Assembly: GCA_014529385.2 (NCBI GenBank) | Contig: CM043963.1 | Coordinates: 100,980,912-101,040,911, forward strand | Direction: 5' to 3' | From: Adiantum capillus-veneris | Taxonomy: Eukaryota > Streptophyta > Polypodiopsida > Polypodiales > Pteridaceae | DNA: 60,000 nucleotides | Shown here: piece after piece, positions 8,996 to 21,539 of the stretch | Layout of the letters: every line of letters starts with the position of its first letter | How positions within the stretch are numbered: the first letter of the stretch is position 1 | Notes under the pieces: model-generated | Databases searched by the model: none | What the model was told of the DNA's origin: nothing | Seen by the model: the letters and a program-made list of their open reading frames with translations, nothing else | Program-made: the position numbers and the translations under genes

Positions 8996-11692
8996 CTATG
9001 CACTTTTCAATTGGTTATGCAACCATTTTAAGCTCATGAATGTTGGTAGGCTCTCCAAACCCGTCGGATAATGCATTGGTGGTCGTCTTTCCTGTCTCCA
9101 CTCGATCTGTGCCCTTTGTCGCTCTTGCTTTGTGTCCTCATATTGTGAAATCAACTTTTGCATCACTGGATTGTGAAGCATGCAAAAGTGATTGATTTTA
9201 TCCTCTAGATCTTCCGTCATCTTCTTCTCAACACCAAGATTGCACATGACAATCCCAGATATGCGCTCATCATCTATGGTTCGCATAGCATATCCCGGGC
9301 TTTATCAAATTTGTCTAGCCACTCTCCAATGTAAACTAGGGACTCTAATACCAGCCAACCTTCTGCCATGCTATCCTCCGGACGTGCCTTGTGATGCACA
9401 TATCCCTTGAGTGTTTTCATGAAACGTTCTAAAAAGAACATCCATCTAGAATGTACTGTGCCAGCTATTTCCGCCTCATCAACTATGTGAATAAGAAGAT
9501 GCACCTGAATGGTTAGCATGGTAGTAGGAAAGTGTTTCTCAAACATGCACACTACCTCCACAATGTTTAGTTTGGCGAATTGTATGGAGTCTACATTGAT
9601 CTCCTTTTGTGAGATCCATTGCACCAACTTTGCAAGTTTGTAGATTGTGTTACGGATGTCAGGAGACAAACATCCCTCAATGGCCACCGGTAAAATATAC
9701 TGCAAAACACGTCTAGCAATGATATTAAAGTCCACACACAAATTTGTTACACAATTCTCACCATGATATATTTCACTTCAAACATACTTGACACATTTTA
9801 TGCCAGTCGTGTAACTTCAAACCGGTAAGCTTTCCTTCTTTAGAGAAACCGTTCGATCCATCGGATGTTGTCTGCGGCCAATATTACTCCATACAATCCA
9901 CATTTCTAAGGTCAACCCAGGCTCCCAAAGTATTTTTATTACCGGTCAGATGGTCCCACAGCAGATTAGCCACATTCTTGAATATGTGCATTGGATTGAG
10001 CAAGTGATTGATCACGAGTCTGGGTCAATATGGTAACTCGTACCATAGAGAGAGTCTCTCCATCCCTGGGGGCAAATAGTCATCACACATCTCCTTTTGC
10101 TCTAACCATGCTTGTGCAGACATCCTTGGTGGCTCTCTTCCCAAAAAGCCGTCGCGTAACACATGATTGTGTGGAAGATACGCTTGATGACCTTCGTAGA
10201 TTTGCTTCTTCATTGAGGGCGCCCAACGTGCATTAAGTCTAGGTCCACATGTGACACATGCTCTGTATCCTCTTGTTTGAAGCCCTGCATGTATACACAT
10301 GACAATAGATAAGCTTGGGAAAAACCAAGATTGACAGTGTTTGAGTTTGAGTATAAATCACCTGAGCATTCTGTTAGTCCGAGATAGTCATGCATGGTCC
10401 ACATTAGAATGCCTCTGATCAAAGCATTCCGTCGACCTATGTGTCGGCTCATATCTACCAGTTCTATGCCAATCCACAATTGTTGTAGCTCTTCCAATAG
10501 TGGACGAAGATACACATCGATATTCTTCACTTTATACCACCTCGGCACGATCAAGCTTAGCCACAGGTGCCCCTTCTTGGTAGTCAACCACGGGGGAATG
10601 TTGTAGTTGACGATGACAACGGGCCATACCAAATGGATTACGCCCTCCATAGCCAGGCCTAGGCACAAATTTCGAGCTTCCCTGTCAAAATCCGGCCATC
10701 TTTCATCTATATGTTTACAGGCTGCACAATCTGTACGAATCTGTAGCACACCATCCGAAGATTTATTCTCCTCATGCCATGATGCTAGGGTGTCCATGGA
10801 CTTACATTCAAAGAAATGCTGGATGCGAGGAAGCAGAGGAAAATGTCGCAAAACCTTTTGTGGAATTTTTGTTCCATGGAGATCTACTCGATATCTCTCA
10901 GAATCACATTTCGGACACTTCTCCATGTCTATGTATTCCCCTCTGAAAAGAATGCAGTCTCTAGGACAAGCGTGAATCAAATTGTAATCCATCCCCAAAT
11001 TTCGCAAGATCTTTCTTGCTTCCTCTCTGGAATTTGGAATCACATTATCAACTGGCAGTATGTGCTCTTTGAGCAATCTACACAACAAAAAAAATGCGGT
11101 ACACTCGTGTAAGTAATCTGTCAGGTCATTATACAACTATAGTTTTTTATTAAAGTAAACACATTATAATAGATCATCTGAAAAGCGCTGTGACACTAGT
11201 GTCACTCCATCCAAACTTTGCCTGCATGTTGAGAAGAACCAGGAGCGCCTTCAATCTAGACACACATGCTCCATCATACAATGGCGTATCAGCTTCACTT
11301 TTCATATCATCATAGATAAGCCTTTTTGAATCCATGATCGTCTCGATCATTTCATCGATCTCGGGCTCAAACATTGCCTCATTGGGAATATGGTCTACAT
11401 GATCATCCTCCGAGTTGTCAGAGGCTACATCTTGTGGCCTCACGTATGTTGCTTGACCAGAGTGCCTGCGAACACGTCTATTGGGTTGCAAGATTGCTGC
11501 CTGTTGGCCAGCGTTAGAGTCCGACGAGTTATAATTGGCAACAACTCGATCTATAATAGATGGATCAAACTTGTCAAATTTACAAACGTGCTGCAAAGAA
11601 ACGCGACTTGTCCATCGCACAGCATGCTTGCATTGATTACAAGGACATAAGATCCTTGTTGAGAGATAGGTGTTTCGGTTGGACGGCCCCAC
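8996..11692 (-). pseudogene. CACTA (En/Spm) TNP2-type transposase, broken
   Basis: The coding order on the minus strand is as follows. 11692-11174 has a transposase-associated N-terminal motif (STRILCPCNQCKH) and the segment PLYDGACVSRLKALLVLL ... FGWSD. 11136-10362 is the TNP2 core (ARKILRNLGMDYNLIHACPRDC, KVLRHFPLLPRIQ, NIPPWL, NIDVYLRPLLEELQQLW). A 77-bp GT-AG intron (10285-10361) follows, then GYRACVTCG ... IYEGHQAYLPHNH and, to about 9880, the LLNPMHIFKNV block. 9741-9274 is a DUF4218-like end (RWMFFLERFMKTLKGYV, EDSMAEGW). A final charged tail reaches 8996. Damage: stop after LRNVDCME, frameshifts at about 9880-9740, loss of the GFNPFG region, no clear splice at 11137-11173. The enzyme would cut and paste the CACTA element. 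Confidence 0.9.
10285..10361 (-). other. intron in TNP2 transposase
   Basis: CTCAG/GTGATT donor at 10362/10361 and ATGCAG/GGCTTC acceptor at 10285/10284, 77 bp. Splicing joins LGLTECSG to LQTRGYRACVTCG in frame, restoring the TNP2 order. The track-style reading through the intron is therefore an artefact. Confidence 0.75.
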
Positions 11693-11759
11693 ATCCTCAT
11701 CACTGCTTATAATGAAGGTAAAAACCTTATATCCTACACATAAATTTAATCTTCTATTG

Positions 11760-11773
11760 GCACTCTCCTTCTT

Positions 11774-11808
<35 letters not shown>

Positions 11809-12235
11809 TGTAAAATAGAGGCGTGATACTAAAAAAATTGGTCAAATGTTCACATTGTAAACTACCTCACATTCTCTAGTCATGTCCAATCTCCGCCACC
11901 TCACTCTAGAGGTGCACGGAGATCAAAAACACCGGGTTATAATCTTATTTTTATTGGTCAATGCCTATATTTGTGGTGAGAAATCTACACACCCACGTCT
12001 ACATGATAGTGCATGTAGTGGACAAAACCCCTTTGCCTCTTCTCTAGCTGTAGCAATTCACAACATCTTAACATCTCTTCACACCAGATCTTTGTTCGAG
12101 GGATTACTTAGCACCTTACATGTTGGCCTCCAATCTGAGTATCATGCCGTTGAAAGCTTCCCAACTTAAGGTTGCATCTGTAGAGAGGAAGAGAGGGATC
12201 ACCGTTCGCCTAACTCTACTTTTTTCACCGTCATC
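11760..12235. other. CACTA interior, no gene seen
   Basis: Upstream of the transposase start. Holds a short (CT)n tract at about 11780-11806 and unremarkable sequence. Confidence 0.5.
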
Positions 12236-12935
12236 CCGAAGATAGACTCTAATATAAAAACTAAATCCAAAATCTAATCTTAAATCTAACCTAATTGAAC
12301 ATATGGGGATTCGCAGCTAATTGAATATGTGTAACTAGTGTTTGCTCTTTGGGCAAAGCCTTCATTGACATGCACTAAAATCTAACCCAAATCTAATCTA
12401 ATCTTAAATCGAACATAAATCTAGATCTAATCTAATCTTAAACTCAAAATAAACCTAAATCTAATCTAATATTAAATCTAACCTAAACCTAAATGTAATC
12501 TAACTTAAATCTAATTCTAATTTAGTTAATTTTAAATATTGTCTTAATCTTAAATCTAAATCTAATTTAATCTTAAACTCAACATAAACCTAAATTTAAT
12601 CCAATCTTAAATCCTAAACCTAAATGTAATCTAACTTAAATCTAACCTAGCTAGCTAATCTTAAATCTTGCCCTAATTTTAAATCTCACCTAATCTTAAT
12701 CTAACGTAAATTTAAATCTAACCTAATTTTAAACTCAATATAAACATAAATCTAAATGTAATCTAACATAATCTTAAATCTAATTTAACTCTTAACTTAG
12801 TTTTAAGTTTAATCTAATTTTAAATTTGGCATAAATTTCAAATATAAGTTAAATGTAATCTAATTTAATCTTCGATCTTAACCTAACCGAATTTTAATTA
12901 AATATAATTTTAAATTTAACATAACCCTAAATCTT
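12236..12935. repeat. degenerate ATCTAA/CCTAAA short-period repeat
   Basis: About 700 bp built from variants of TCTAATCTTAAATCTAACC and CCTAAACCTAAATGTAA with no fixed period. The strand bias is strong (almost no G). Units such as CCTAAAYC resemble the plant telomere repeat CCCTAAA, but most units carry the extra T of ATCTAA. It lies inside the CACTA element between transposase and right end. Confidence 0.85.
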
Positions 12936-12976
12936 AATATAACATTTCATTTCATATTTTCTCTACTTTTTTTATC

Positions 12977-13092
12977 CATCTCTCTCTCTCTCTCTCTTTG
13001 TTTTCTCCCTTTACCTCTCTCTTTTCGTCTTCTCTCCTCTCTCTCTCTCTCTCTTTGTTTTATATATATATCTCTCTCATTCTCTCTCTTTG

Positions 13093-13129
<37 letters not shown>

Positions 13130-13278
13130 ATTCTCTCTTTACTTTATCTCTCATTCTCTCTCTCTCTCTCTCAATATGTGCGTGTATGCATTATTTGATT
13201 ATGCATGTGTGTTTGTGTATTTGTTTTTTGTTTATGCATGTGCTCTCTCTCTCTCTCTCTCTCTCTTTCAAAGACACA

Positions 13279-13310
<32 letters not shown>

Positions 13311-13436
13311 GAGAGAGAGAGAAAGAGGGGAAGGGAACATGAGAGAGAGGAGAGGGAAGGATCATACCTGGCTCTCCTTCCTCTCCTCGTGTGTGTGTAT
13401 GTGTGTGTGGGGAAGAAAGAGAGAGAGAGGGAGAGT
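12977..13436. repeat. compound (CT)n/(TA)n/(GA)n/(GT)n microsatellite cluster
   Basis: Successive CT tracts (12979-13010, 13037-13054, 13149-13171, 13241-13266), a TA tract at 13093-13126, GT/GA tracts at 13279-13334 and 13388-13435. ORFs here are low-complexity. Confidence 0.95.
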
Positions 13437-13522
13437 GCGGGTTACCTCTTTCGCTTGAGCGCAGAAAACTCAGATATGAGATCTGAGTTTTTGCTGCTCT
13501 CGGTTTATTTTTTATCCCTATC

Positions 13523-13667
13523 GGCGTTGCTATGGGCGTCGCTATGCAACAAAGAAACTAGCGATGCCTATAGCAACGCTTATAGCGACGCTCATAGCGA
13601 CGCCATGGATTTTCACTTTTGAGCATCGCATTGCGAGCGTCGCTAATGTGAAGTACCTCTTGTAGTG
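13523..13667. mobile_element. right terminus of CACTA element with subterminal GCGTCGCTA repeats
   Basis: Read on the minus strand from 13667 the sequence begins CACTACAAGAGG, the canonical 5-bp CACTA start and CACTACAAGA extension of En/Spm termini. Inside it are several copies of AGCGACGC/GCGTCGCTA (13561-13650). Arms at 13523-13546 and 13581-13604 are inverted repeats matching at 21 of 24 positions, so the end can form a hairpin. Subterminal motif clusters of this type are where TNPA-like proteins bind in known CACTA elements. The flanking Copia integrase frame resumes at 13668, so GTC (13668-13670) is the candidate 3-bp target duplication. The left terminus was not found. Confidence 0.8.
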
Positions 13668-15560
13668 GTCCCTTAACAACATCTTCTACTATAGGAGGAT
13701 TCTGACTTTGTTGGCTAACATTAGGCACTTCAGCCCTATTGTGAACAACTCCATCTTCTTGGAAGATAATTGTCCTAACCTCCATTGTATGCATAAGCTT
13801 CTTATGCATCTTCTCTTCATTGAAGTATACATCATTGCTGTGAACAATAATTTTAGCTTTTGGATCCCATAACCAAAATCCCATCTCGCCAGGATTGATA
13901 TAGCCAAGAAATATGCATTTCGTCAAGTTAGGAGCCAACTTGCTTTGGGACTCCTTTGGAATGTGGTAATATGCTTCATAGCCAAAGACTCTAAGATGCT
14001 TGTAAGAAGGTGGCTTCCCAGACCAAAGCTTGTCAGGTACCTTCTCATCTAAAGCCTTGTTGGGAGATCTATTAATAAGATGGGCATCCTTCCCAAAATC
14101 CATTAGGCAACTCTGATTAGACAACATGCTACGTAGCTTCTCTTGTATGGTACAATTCATCCTCTCAGCAACACCATTTTGTGGAGGGTTATATGGAGCA
14201 TTCAACTCTCTTTTGATGCTTTTGAAATGACAAATTTTTTGAAAGGCTTTAGTAACATACTCACCACCATTGTCTGACCTAAGCCCTTGACTTTCTTGCC
14301 AGATTGATTCTCCACTAATGCCACAAAATTCTGAAATTTTGAAAGATCTTCATTCTTCTTCCTAAGAGGATATACCCACACTTTCCTTGAGAAGTCATCA
14401 ATGAATGTAGCAAAGTACAATGAACCTCCCATGGATATGTTAGGCATAGGCCCACACACATCACGACGCGCTAACTTTAATGGTTCACTTTTCCAAGTGA
14501 TGCCCCTTTTGTATAAAGACAATGTTCACAAATTGAAAAGTCTGAGAAATTGAAGCCATGAACACAATTCAATGAGACAATATTTTCATTCCCTTTTGAG
14601 ACATATGTCCTAACCAACGATTCCACAAATAAATACTTGGCTACTCGGTACACAAATTACATGGTATTTAACATTGAATACATGGAGCATGTACAAAGTT
14701 CCATACTTTGAATCCATGTGCTATGAACCTTTGGTGATCTCCACATGAACTATCACCAAATGTGCAATAATATCCTGTATCATCCAATTGTCTCAAGCTT
14801 TTGGTAAGCTTTGACACATGTCTCACATTCTTGAGCATGAATGAAGAGACATTCTGAAAATTTAGCTGCACATTGTAGACACCAACTATGTCACAAGCAA
14901 AAATCATTGCCAAGACGAACACGACCTGTACGGGTTTCATCCCAGCTCCATCATATGTAGTGACCCTGTGAGGAGTCACATGAAAAGATGCACTTGAGTC
15001 AAGAACCCAATCCTGTAAAGCATAATCATCAGTGGAAACCAAAAATGTTGAATCCATGGCAGATACGAAATAAATGTTTCCATCAAAATCTTCAACAAAA
15101 ACATTGTTGATCTCTTCAATCTTTATAGTGATTTCTTTAGTCTTTCCTTCTTCTTGCTTCTTGTTTTTACCTTTTTCTTGTTTCCATTTTTGATAGTCTT
15201 TCTTTATGTGACCCTTTTTGTGACAATGATAGCACTCAATGTCTTTTTGGTCACGTGATTTGCTATGAGATTTTCCTCTCTGATTTTGCTTGCCCTTTTC
15301 CTATGATCGACCACGAACAACGAGAGCATTTCTTGTAACACAAAAAAGCATCAATATTCTTCCTCCTAACCTCTTCAGTAAGCAAAATTTCCTAAACATT
15401 AGCACATGTTAAACCATCGGGAGGTGTTGAATTACTTATGGCTGTGCGAAAAGTATCCCAACTTTTTGGCATTGTAACTAGAAAAAACATTGGTGGTTGG
15501 TGCTAACATACACGCTTAGCATATCCTTTAGCACAAGATTAACACTTGAAATTTGCCTAT
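13668..15560 (-). mobile_element. Copia element C: gag end, protease, integrase; broken
   Basis: Minus strand, 5' to 3'. A gag C-terminal region begins near 15500 (MPKSWDTFRTAIS). The zinc knuckle is at about 15200-15245 (CYHCHKKGHIKKDY, last Cys replaced by Tyr). The protease is near 15010 (WVLDSSASFHVTPHR, DSG changed to DSS). The integrase core runs from 14500 (DVCGPMPNISMGG, FIDDFSRKVWVYPLRKK); after a one-base shift near 14283 the DNGGE motif is in another frame, then YNPPQNGVAERMN (14190) and KCIFLGYINPGEMGFWLWDP. The frame ends at 13668 where the CACTA terminus begins. RT and RNase H are not found on the far side of the CACTA element. Stops at GRS-TAG and near 15400 confirm a pseudogene. 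Confidence 0.88.
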
Positions 15561-17467
15561 CTTCTTTAGATGACTAACAGTCTTGAGATGTAGTTCCCCC
15601 TCATCTACAAACAGTCCACCAAAATGACTGGTAAAAAGGCACTACAATTCTTTGCAACAGTGTTGATTAATCATCAGTGTTAAGAACAACCATCTTGGTT
15701 AACTTTAGTGAGCTCATCTACAAGCACCCAAATCAAGCCATGACCTCTATTGGTGATTGATAGATCTACAATTAATCTCATAGAGATATTGCACATAGAA
15801 TGTGAGAGGCTTTAGAAGCCACTAATGTCATGAATGTGCTTGTCACTCCAAATCAATGTTTGCTAAACACTAGGGCCCATAACAGCTAGTGTGCATGTAT
15901 TCAACAAAAAATATGCTTTGGAATATCAACGGGGAGCACGGTGCATGACTTGATTTTTATTTATTTTAAATGTTTTACAATATTGACAACCTTCACCTCA
16001 TCATGTGAAGCATTAAAATTTCTTTTGTTGGCTTTCTAAACAAGCCTTTGAGCAATGCTAGAAAGAGAGCTAGGTATTGAGTTATCCCACCTACAAATTT
16101 CGACATTTACTTGTAAATTTTCAATTTGAGGGTGAGAAAACCTACAAAATGTAGTATAGTAAGTGTGAACACCTTTCCCTCTACTATTTCTCATTTGTAG
16201 GTTTGCCAAGTCTTGGGAAAAAAGTTTTTTTTTTTTTTTTTTGTTGAGCACAGCCTTCGAGAAGAAGAGAGTTAGGCATGCATTTGATATTTTTGTATTC
16301 TCTTCACTTGTACTGATTGGACCTACCTTTTCACGTGAAGTCTTAAAATGTCTCTTGGTGTTAGTTTGTCATTTAATGATTCATTGCATAGCTTTGCATT
16401 TAGGGTAAAGGGGCCAATATAAGGCTGCCTAAGCGGCATGGAGGATTGCCAAAAGCCTACTGCACCAAATGAATCCTGCAATGCGTGCATATCCATGACC
16501 ATCCTTGCCAATGCCTATGGCTAATGTTATGCTCAGGGCTCATGGGAAAAGAACTAAATACTTATTACATGAAAATCGTGCCAACATATTTGGACCATAA
16601 TAGAATGTGAAAATCCATCACATCTAGGTACCAAATGAATTAGTTCATTAACTGAACATAACTTGCTACATGAACCGCCCATTAAAGTATTTTAGCAATA
16701 CTTGTAACCTTAAGAAGTCTTATTAAGTATCCGATAATTTCTGGCCACTGAAATTGTTCTTGATACAATGTGCTCAAAATGGTCTAGTAAACGGATTTGA
16801 CCAGCACCTGGGGAATTTGTTGCGACACACAATTGAAATAATGGGCGCCAGTGTTAGTCCTAGAGACTCACATTCTCCACATGTGGAATATGTCTCAAAT
16901 AAGGAGGTCCAAAAAATTGACATCCATCAAGTATGAGAGGTACTTGTGTGTGGAGGTAATTGTAAACACTCAACGACATGAGTGAGAGGGGCCCTCATAA
17001 ACTTTGCTCCACATTGCTAAACCGAACTCCATAATTTCCTAGACCATGTTGTATCCCATATGACATGTGCCAAAAAAAAACCTACATATCGGTCAATAAC
17101 GACAAAATTTAGAAATGTAGCTAGGACACTACATCCCAAAAGTTTGTGCTACTACATGACCTTGTCATGTTTTTGAAGAGAAAAGTGGATGAAAGCATAG
17201 AAGCTTATACATACTACTTGGAAAAAGAAACAAAACATATTCAAAAATGAAATAAATCAAATCATATGCGTACCTGGAGGTCGGACATAGTGTTCACTTA
17301 CCCGCAGTCAAATGCACATAAGCAAAATTTTCACGTGTAAAGGCCTAGGAGCATTAATTGAAAGATTAATGAAAATCAAGCAGTATTGCACTGGTAACCC
17401 TGGGTGTTGCCTTTGCAATCAAAACCCCTTGGTTAAAATCTAGAATGTCAAAGCCCTTTATTAGACT
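15561..17467. other. no recognised feature; T-run
   Basis: AT-rich, repetitive-looking DNA with many stops in all frames. A run of about 17 T lies at 16226-16242; two short segments around 15975-16030 and 16325-16370 resemble one another (TGTGAAGCATTAAAAT versus CGTGAAGTCTTAAAAT), hinting at an old local duplication. No domain seen. Confidence 0.4.
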
Positions 17468-17621
17468 CTATATGAAAACTACTCAACCTAGTAGCCAATG
17501 ATGACCAACACAGTCTACCGTATCTAAAAGTGATTGAAGTCAACCTATATGAAAACTACTCAACCTAGTAGCCAATGATGACCAACACAGTCTACCGTAT
17601 CTAAAAGTGATTGAAGTCAAC
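17468..17621. repeat. perfect tandem duplication, 77-bp unit
   Basis: The unit starting CTATATGAAAACTACTCAAC and ending TGATTGAAGTCAAC occurs twice head to tail, with no difference seen apart from the last base. This indicates a recent duplication in non-coding DNA. Confidence 0.93.
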
Positions 17622-18609
17622 TTTGGAATTTGAACTTGTCCACTACCCCTTGGCAGCTTGTGGACTTATTTCCTTGAAATTAGAACTGTGATGAGATTAA
17701 ACTATGATGCTCAACATCTATGGAGTGATTGTATATTAGATGGGTCATATCCCCACTCCTAGAGACATAATCCGTGCTAGAATTAAACAACAACTTTTAT
17801 CAAGTTGGAATCTTATTCACAATTGGATCTCAAAATAATCATATCTCTCCACAAACATGAGAGAATGATTCCAAACACCAAATAGAAAATAGTCACACTA
17901 TATTTTCTTGGGTTTGTAATGAGAGATTACTTACTTCAAGGCACTCTTTGTCTATTCATGTCGTTCATGAAGTATTTACGTGATAGCAAGGTCATGCTTA
18001 CTTACTATCCACAAAAAGAATCATCTATATTGCCAACACTTGTGGATAGAAGTTGCCCGCCATTGTAGTTATATACAACAACCACAAGAAACTAAACCAG
18101 CCTCCACACAGAGTTGCTAATGTTCTAGTGGACGTGTAAACCATGCTTTAGTGGAATGAGTCCACAATACTGGCATGCCATGCATGCATATCAAAAAATA
18201 GTGTGAAAAACCCTTGGCTTCAATGATGGTCTCCACAATGTGAGCAGAATTCACAATGTGAGCAAATGTCATATGTGCCTCGTACGATGTGTATTGGCAT
18301 GGATACATCATAGTTGGTCATTACAAACCATAACTGTGAGCTTATATCCTCTTATTGCCAAACTTGTGTGCAATTATCCTTGATCCTAAATCAATGGATA
18401 GTACTATGGCATGGAACAGAAGCCTTGCTTTGCATTAAGTTTGTCAAAGCACTTTGCTTTGCACAGTAGAGAAATCTTATTCAAATGAGCAGTTGCCTTT
18501 GCAGGAACGTGGCTCGTAGGCATGTATGTTGAGAAATTTAGAGTTGTCAAATGTACCTTGTATGCCCGGAGGTCTTGGTTCATCCCGACCTCCAATAAAA
18601 AACAGGTAG
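17622..18609. other. no recognised feature
   Basis: No coding frame, RNA gene or repeat boundary that I can support. Confidence 0.4.
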
Positions 18610-19330
18610 ACATGTTGCCAAATTTTTCTAAGTTTGTATGCTATGAGCATATTCCAAACTTTGGAAGTTTCTAAGTAAAATTCCCCAAACAGAAGCCTTG
18701 CTTCGTATAAGTTCATCGAGAAGATGAGACAAGCTGAGTGTAATTGCTCTTAGCAAACAAGCCGTCATATCAAAGTAGAAGAGAATCGACCTTGTCGAAT
18801 TTTCATAAAGAATCATCCTTGCCGAATCTTACATGTTATTGAGAATCATGAGATTGCTCAAAGAGATAGCCTGTGAAGCTTAGCTATCAAATATTATCAA
18901 ACTGTCAAAGTGTGCTTGACCGAAGCAATGTTTGCTTGAAAAGTTGGCATTGTAGAAAATGTTGTAAAAATAAGAGGTTCAAAATTTGAAACTTAAATTT
19001 AATATACCTAATGATTTTTTGAAATTATTGCCCTTGGAATTAGAAGACGTAGTATCCTGGAGTATGGTTGTCGACATTGGATTCAACTCATAATAATTAT
19101 GGATTTTGCCTGCCCTTCGCAAGCTGTACATGCTTTTGGAGAGACCATGCACCCAATACATATATATAGATAGGGAGCCGTGCTCCTAGAAACCTTATTT
19201 TTTTCCCTCCTCTTGATAGCACAAAGAAGATACATCAAAGAGATAATGTCTGACTTAATACACAAGCCCGTGCTTGAGGAGCCTTGTTTGGAGCCTTGCT
19301 CCCTAGTTAAAACCGATATACCTTGATGCA
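18610..19330. repeat. dispersed repeat family R, copy 1
   Basis: Similar over its length to 25983-26016 joined with 26815-27500. Shared landmarks in the same order are ACATGTTGCCAA, GCATATTCCAAACTTTGG, GTTGGCATTGTAGAAAAT, TTGAAACTTAAATTTA and CCATGCACCCAATACATAT. The copies are diverged (many substitutions and small indels). No coding capacity; identity unknown, possibly an LTR or a non-autonomous element. Confidence 0.7.
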
Positions 19331-20581
<1,251 letters not shown>

Positions 20582-20765
20582 ATGATTTGATGAGGGTTGT
20601 ATCCTTCTCGCTCTCCTGCTATGCCCATCTTCCCATGATTCCTCCTTTCTTGACGCCTTTGTTTCCTGCTAAGCGACCATACCCACGGCCTTCGTCTTCC
20701 TGGCCTTTTGTGTGAGCATGCAAGCCATGCAAGTCTAGAGAGAGACCATGCCTACTTCTCCGAAT

Positions 20766-20777
20766 AACCTAAGCTCT
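20766..20777 (-). other. primer-binding-site-like sequence (initiator tRNA-Met)
   Basis: The minus strand reads TGGTATCAGAGC at about 20777-20766, the standard plant LTR-retrotransposon primer site complementary to the initiator tRNA-Met 3' end. A LTR would then end (minus strand) at about 20778 (TCTCACA) with its body to the right, and the internal region to the left. No gag was found on the left, so this is a fragment. Confidence 0.55.
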
Positions 20778-21539
20778 GATACCAGTGTGAGAACTCACTA
20801 GTGAATTTCCATTGGAATTCTACACCCTACCACCCTTTACATCGGCCAGATTTAGAATCCCTTGCCCACACCTAGTAGTCGGCCCTTGACCTGGGTCCGT
20901 GAACCCCTTGGGTTTTCCCTTGGCATTACAAGCCATTTCAAAGCATGTTCTTGCTCCCTGATTGTCATTCTGCTTAGACTTCCGTTGTTGTTGGATGCAT
21001 TATTCTCTAGTATAGTAGCTACCCTATGTCAAGATCCTTCTAGCAGATTGCAACTTTGTAAGTGTGCCCTTGACTTCAATCTTGATATCCTTCATGCACT
21101 TGTAAGTAGGTTAATTGCATGATAGTACTTTCAACTAAATCCCCAAAATCTATTTTCATCTTCCTTATCCAAGGGCTTCTGTTGATATCAACTTGTGGAA
21201 TCATATAATCAAGAATTTGGTCTAAGGCTTGAACCACATTAGGGTCAAAAGTCAACTAACAATCTTGTTGCTTAAGGTAGCTCAAAACTTTTCATCGCTT
21301 TTTCAATCTCCTTGTCCCAACACACAACATCTTGTGTCTCTCCATACCCAAATAAAGCATCCTCATCATCGAGATAAGTCTAGATCTAGAGTTGGTTTTT
21401 CCTCTGAAGCTTCTTATTCATACTCAAAACACCGATTTGAGAAATTGGAGCTGGTTTTTGAATTTGCTTCTATCAAAATAGCTTTGCCTTTATTCCTTTG
21501 AGTAAATACCAACTATTGGTGAGTTTGATCAATCTATTG
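20778..21539. other. possible LTR fragment, no gene
   Basis: Sequence to the right of the primer-site-like motif. It may be an LTR of a minus-strand element, but no second copy is in the window to confirm it. Confidence 0.3.

Noticed and set aside
11882-12169. 95-codon plus-strand ORF
   Set aside because: No domain, no homologous neighbour, inside the CACTA element. Coding bias not convincing.
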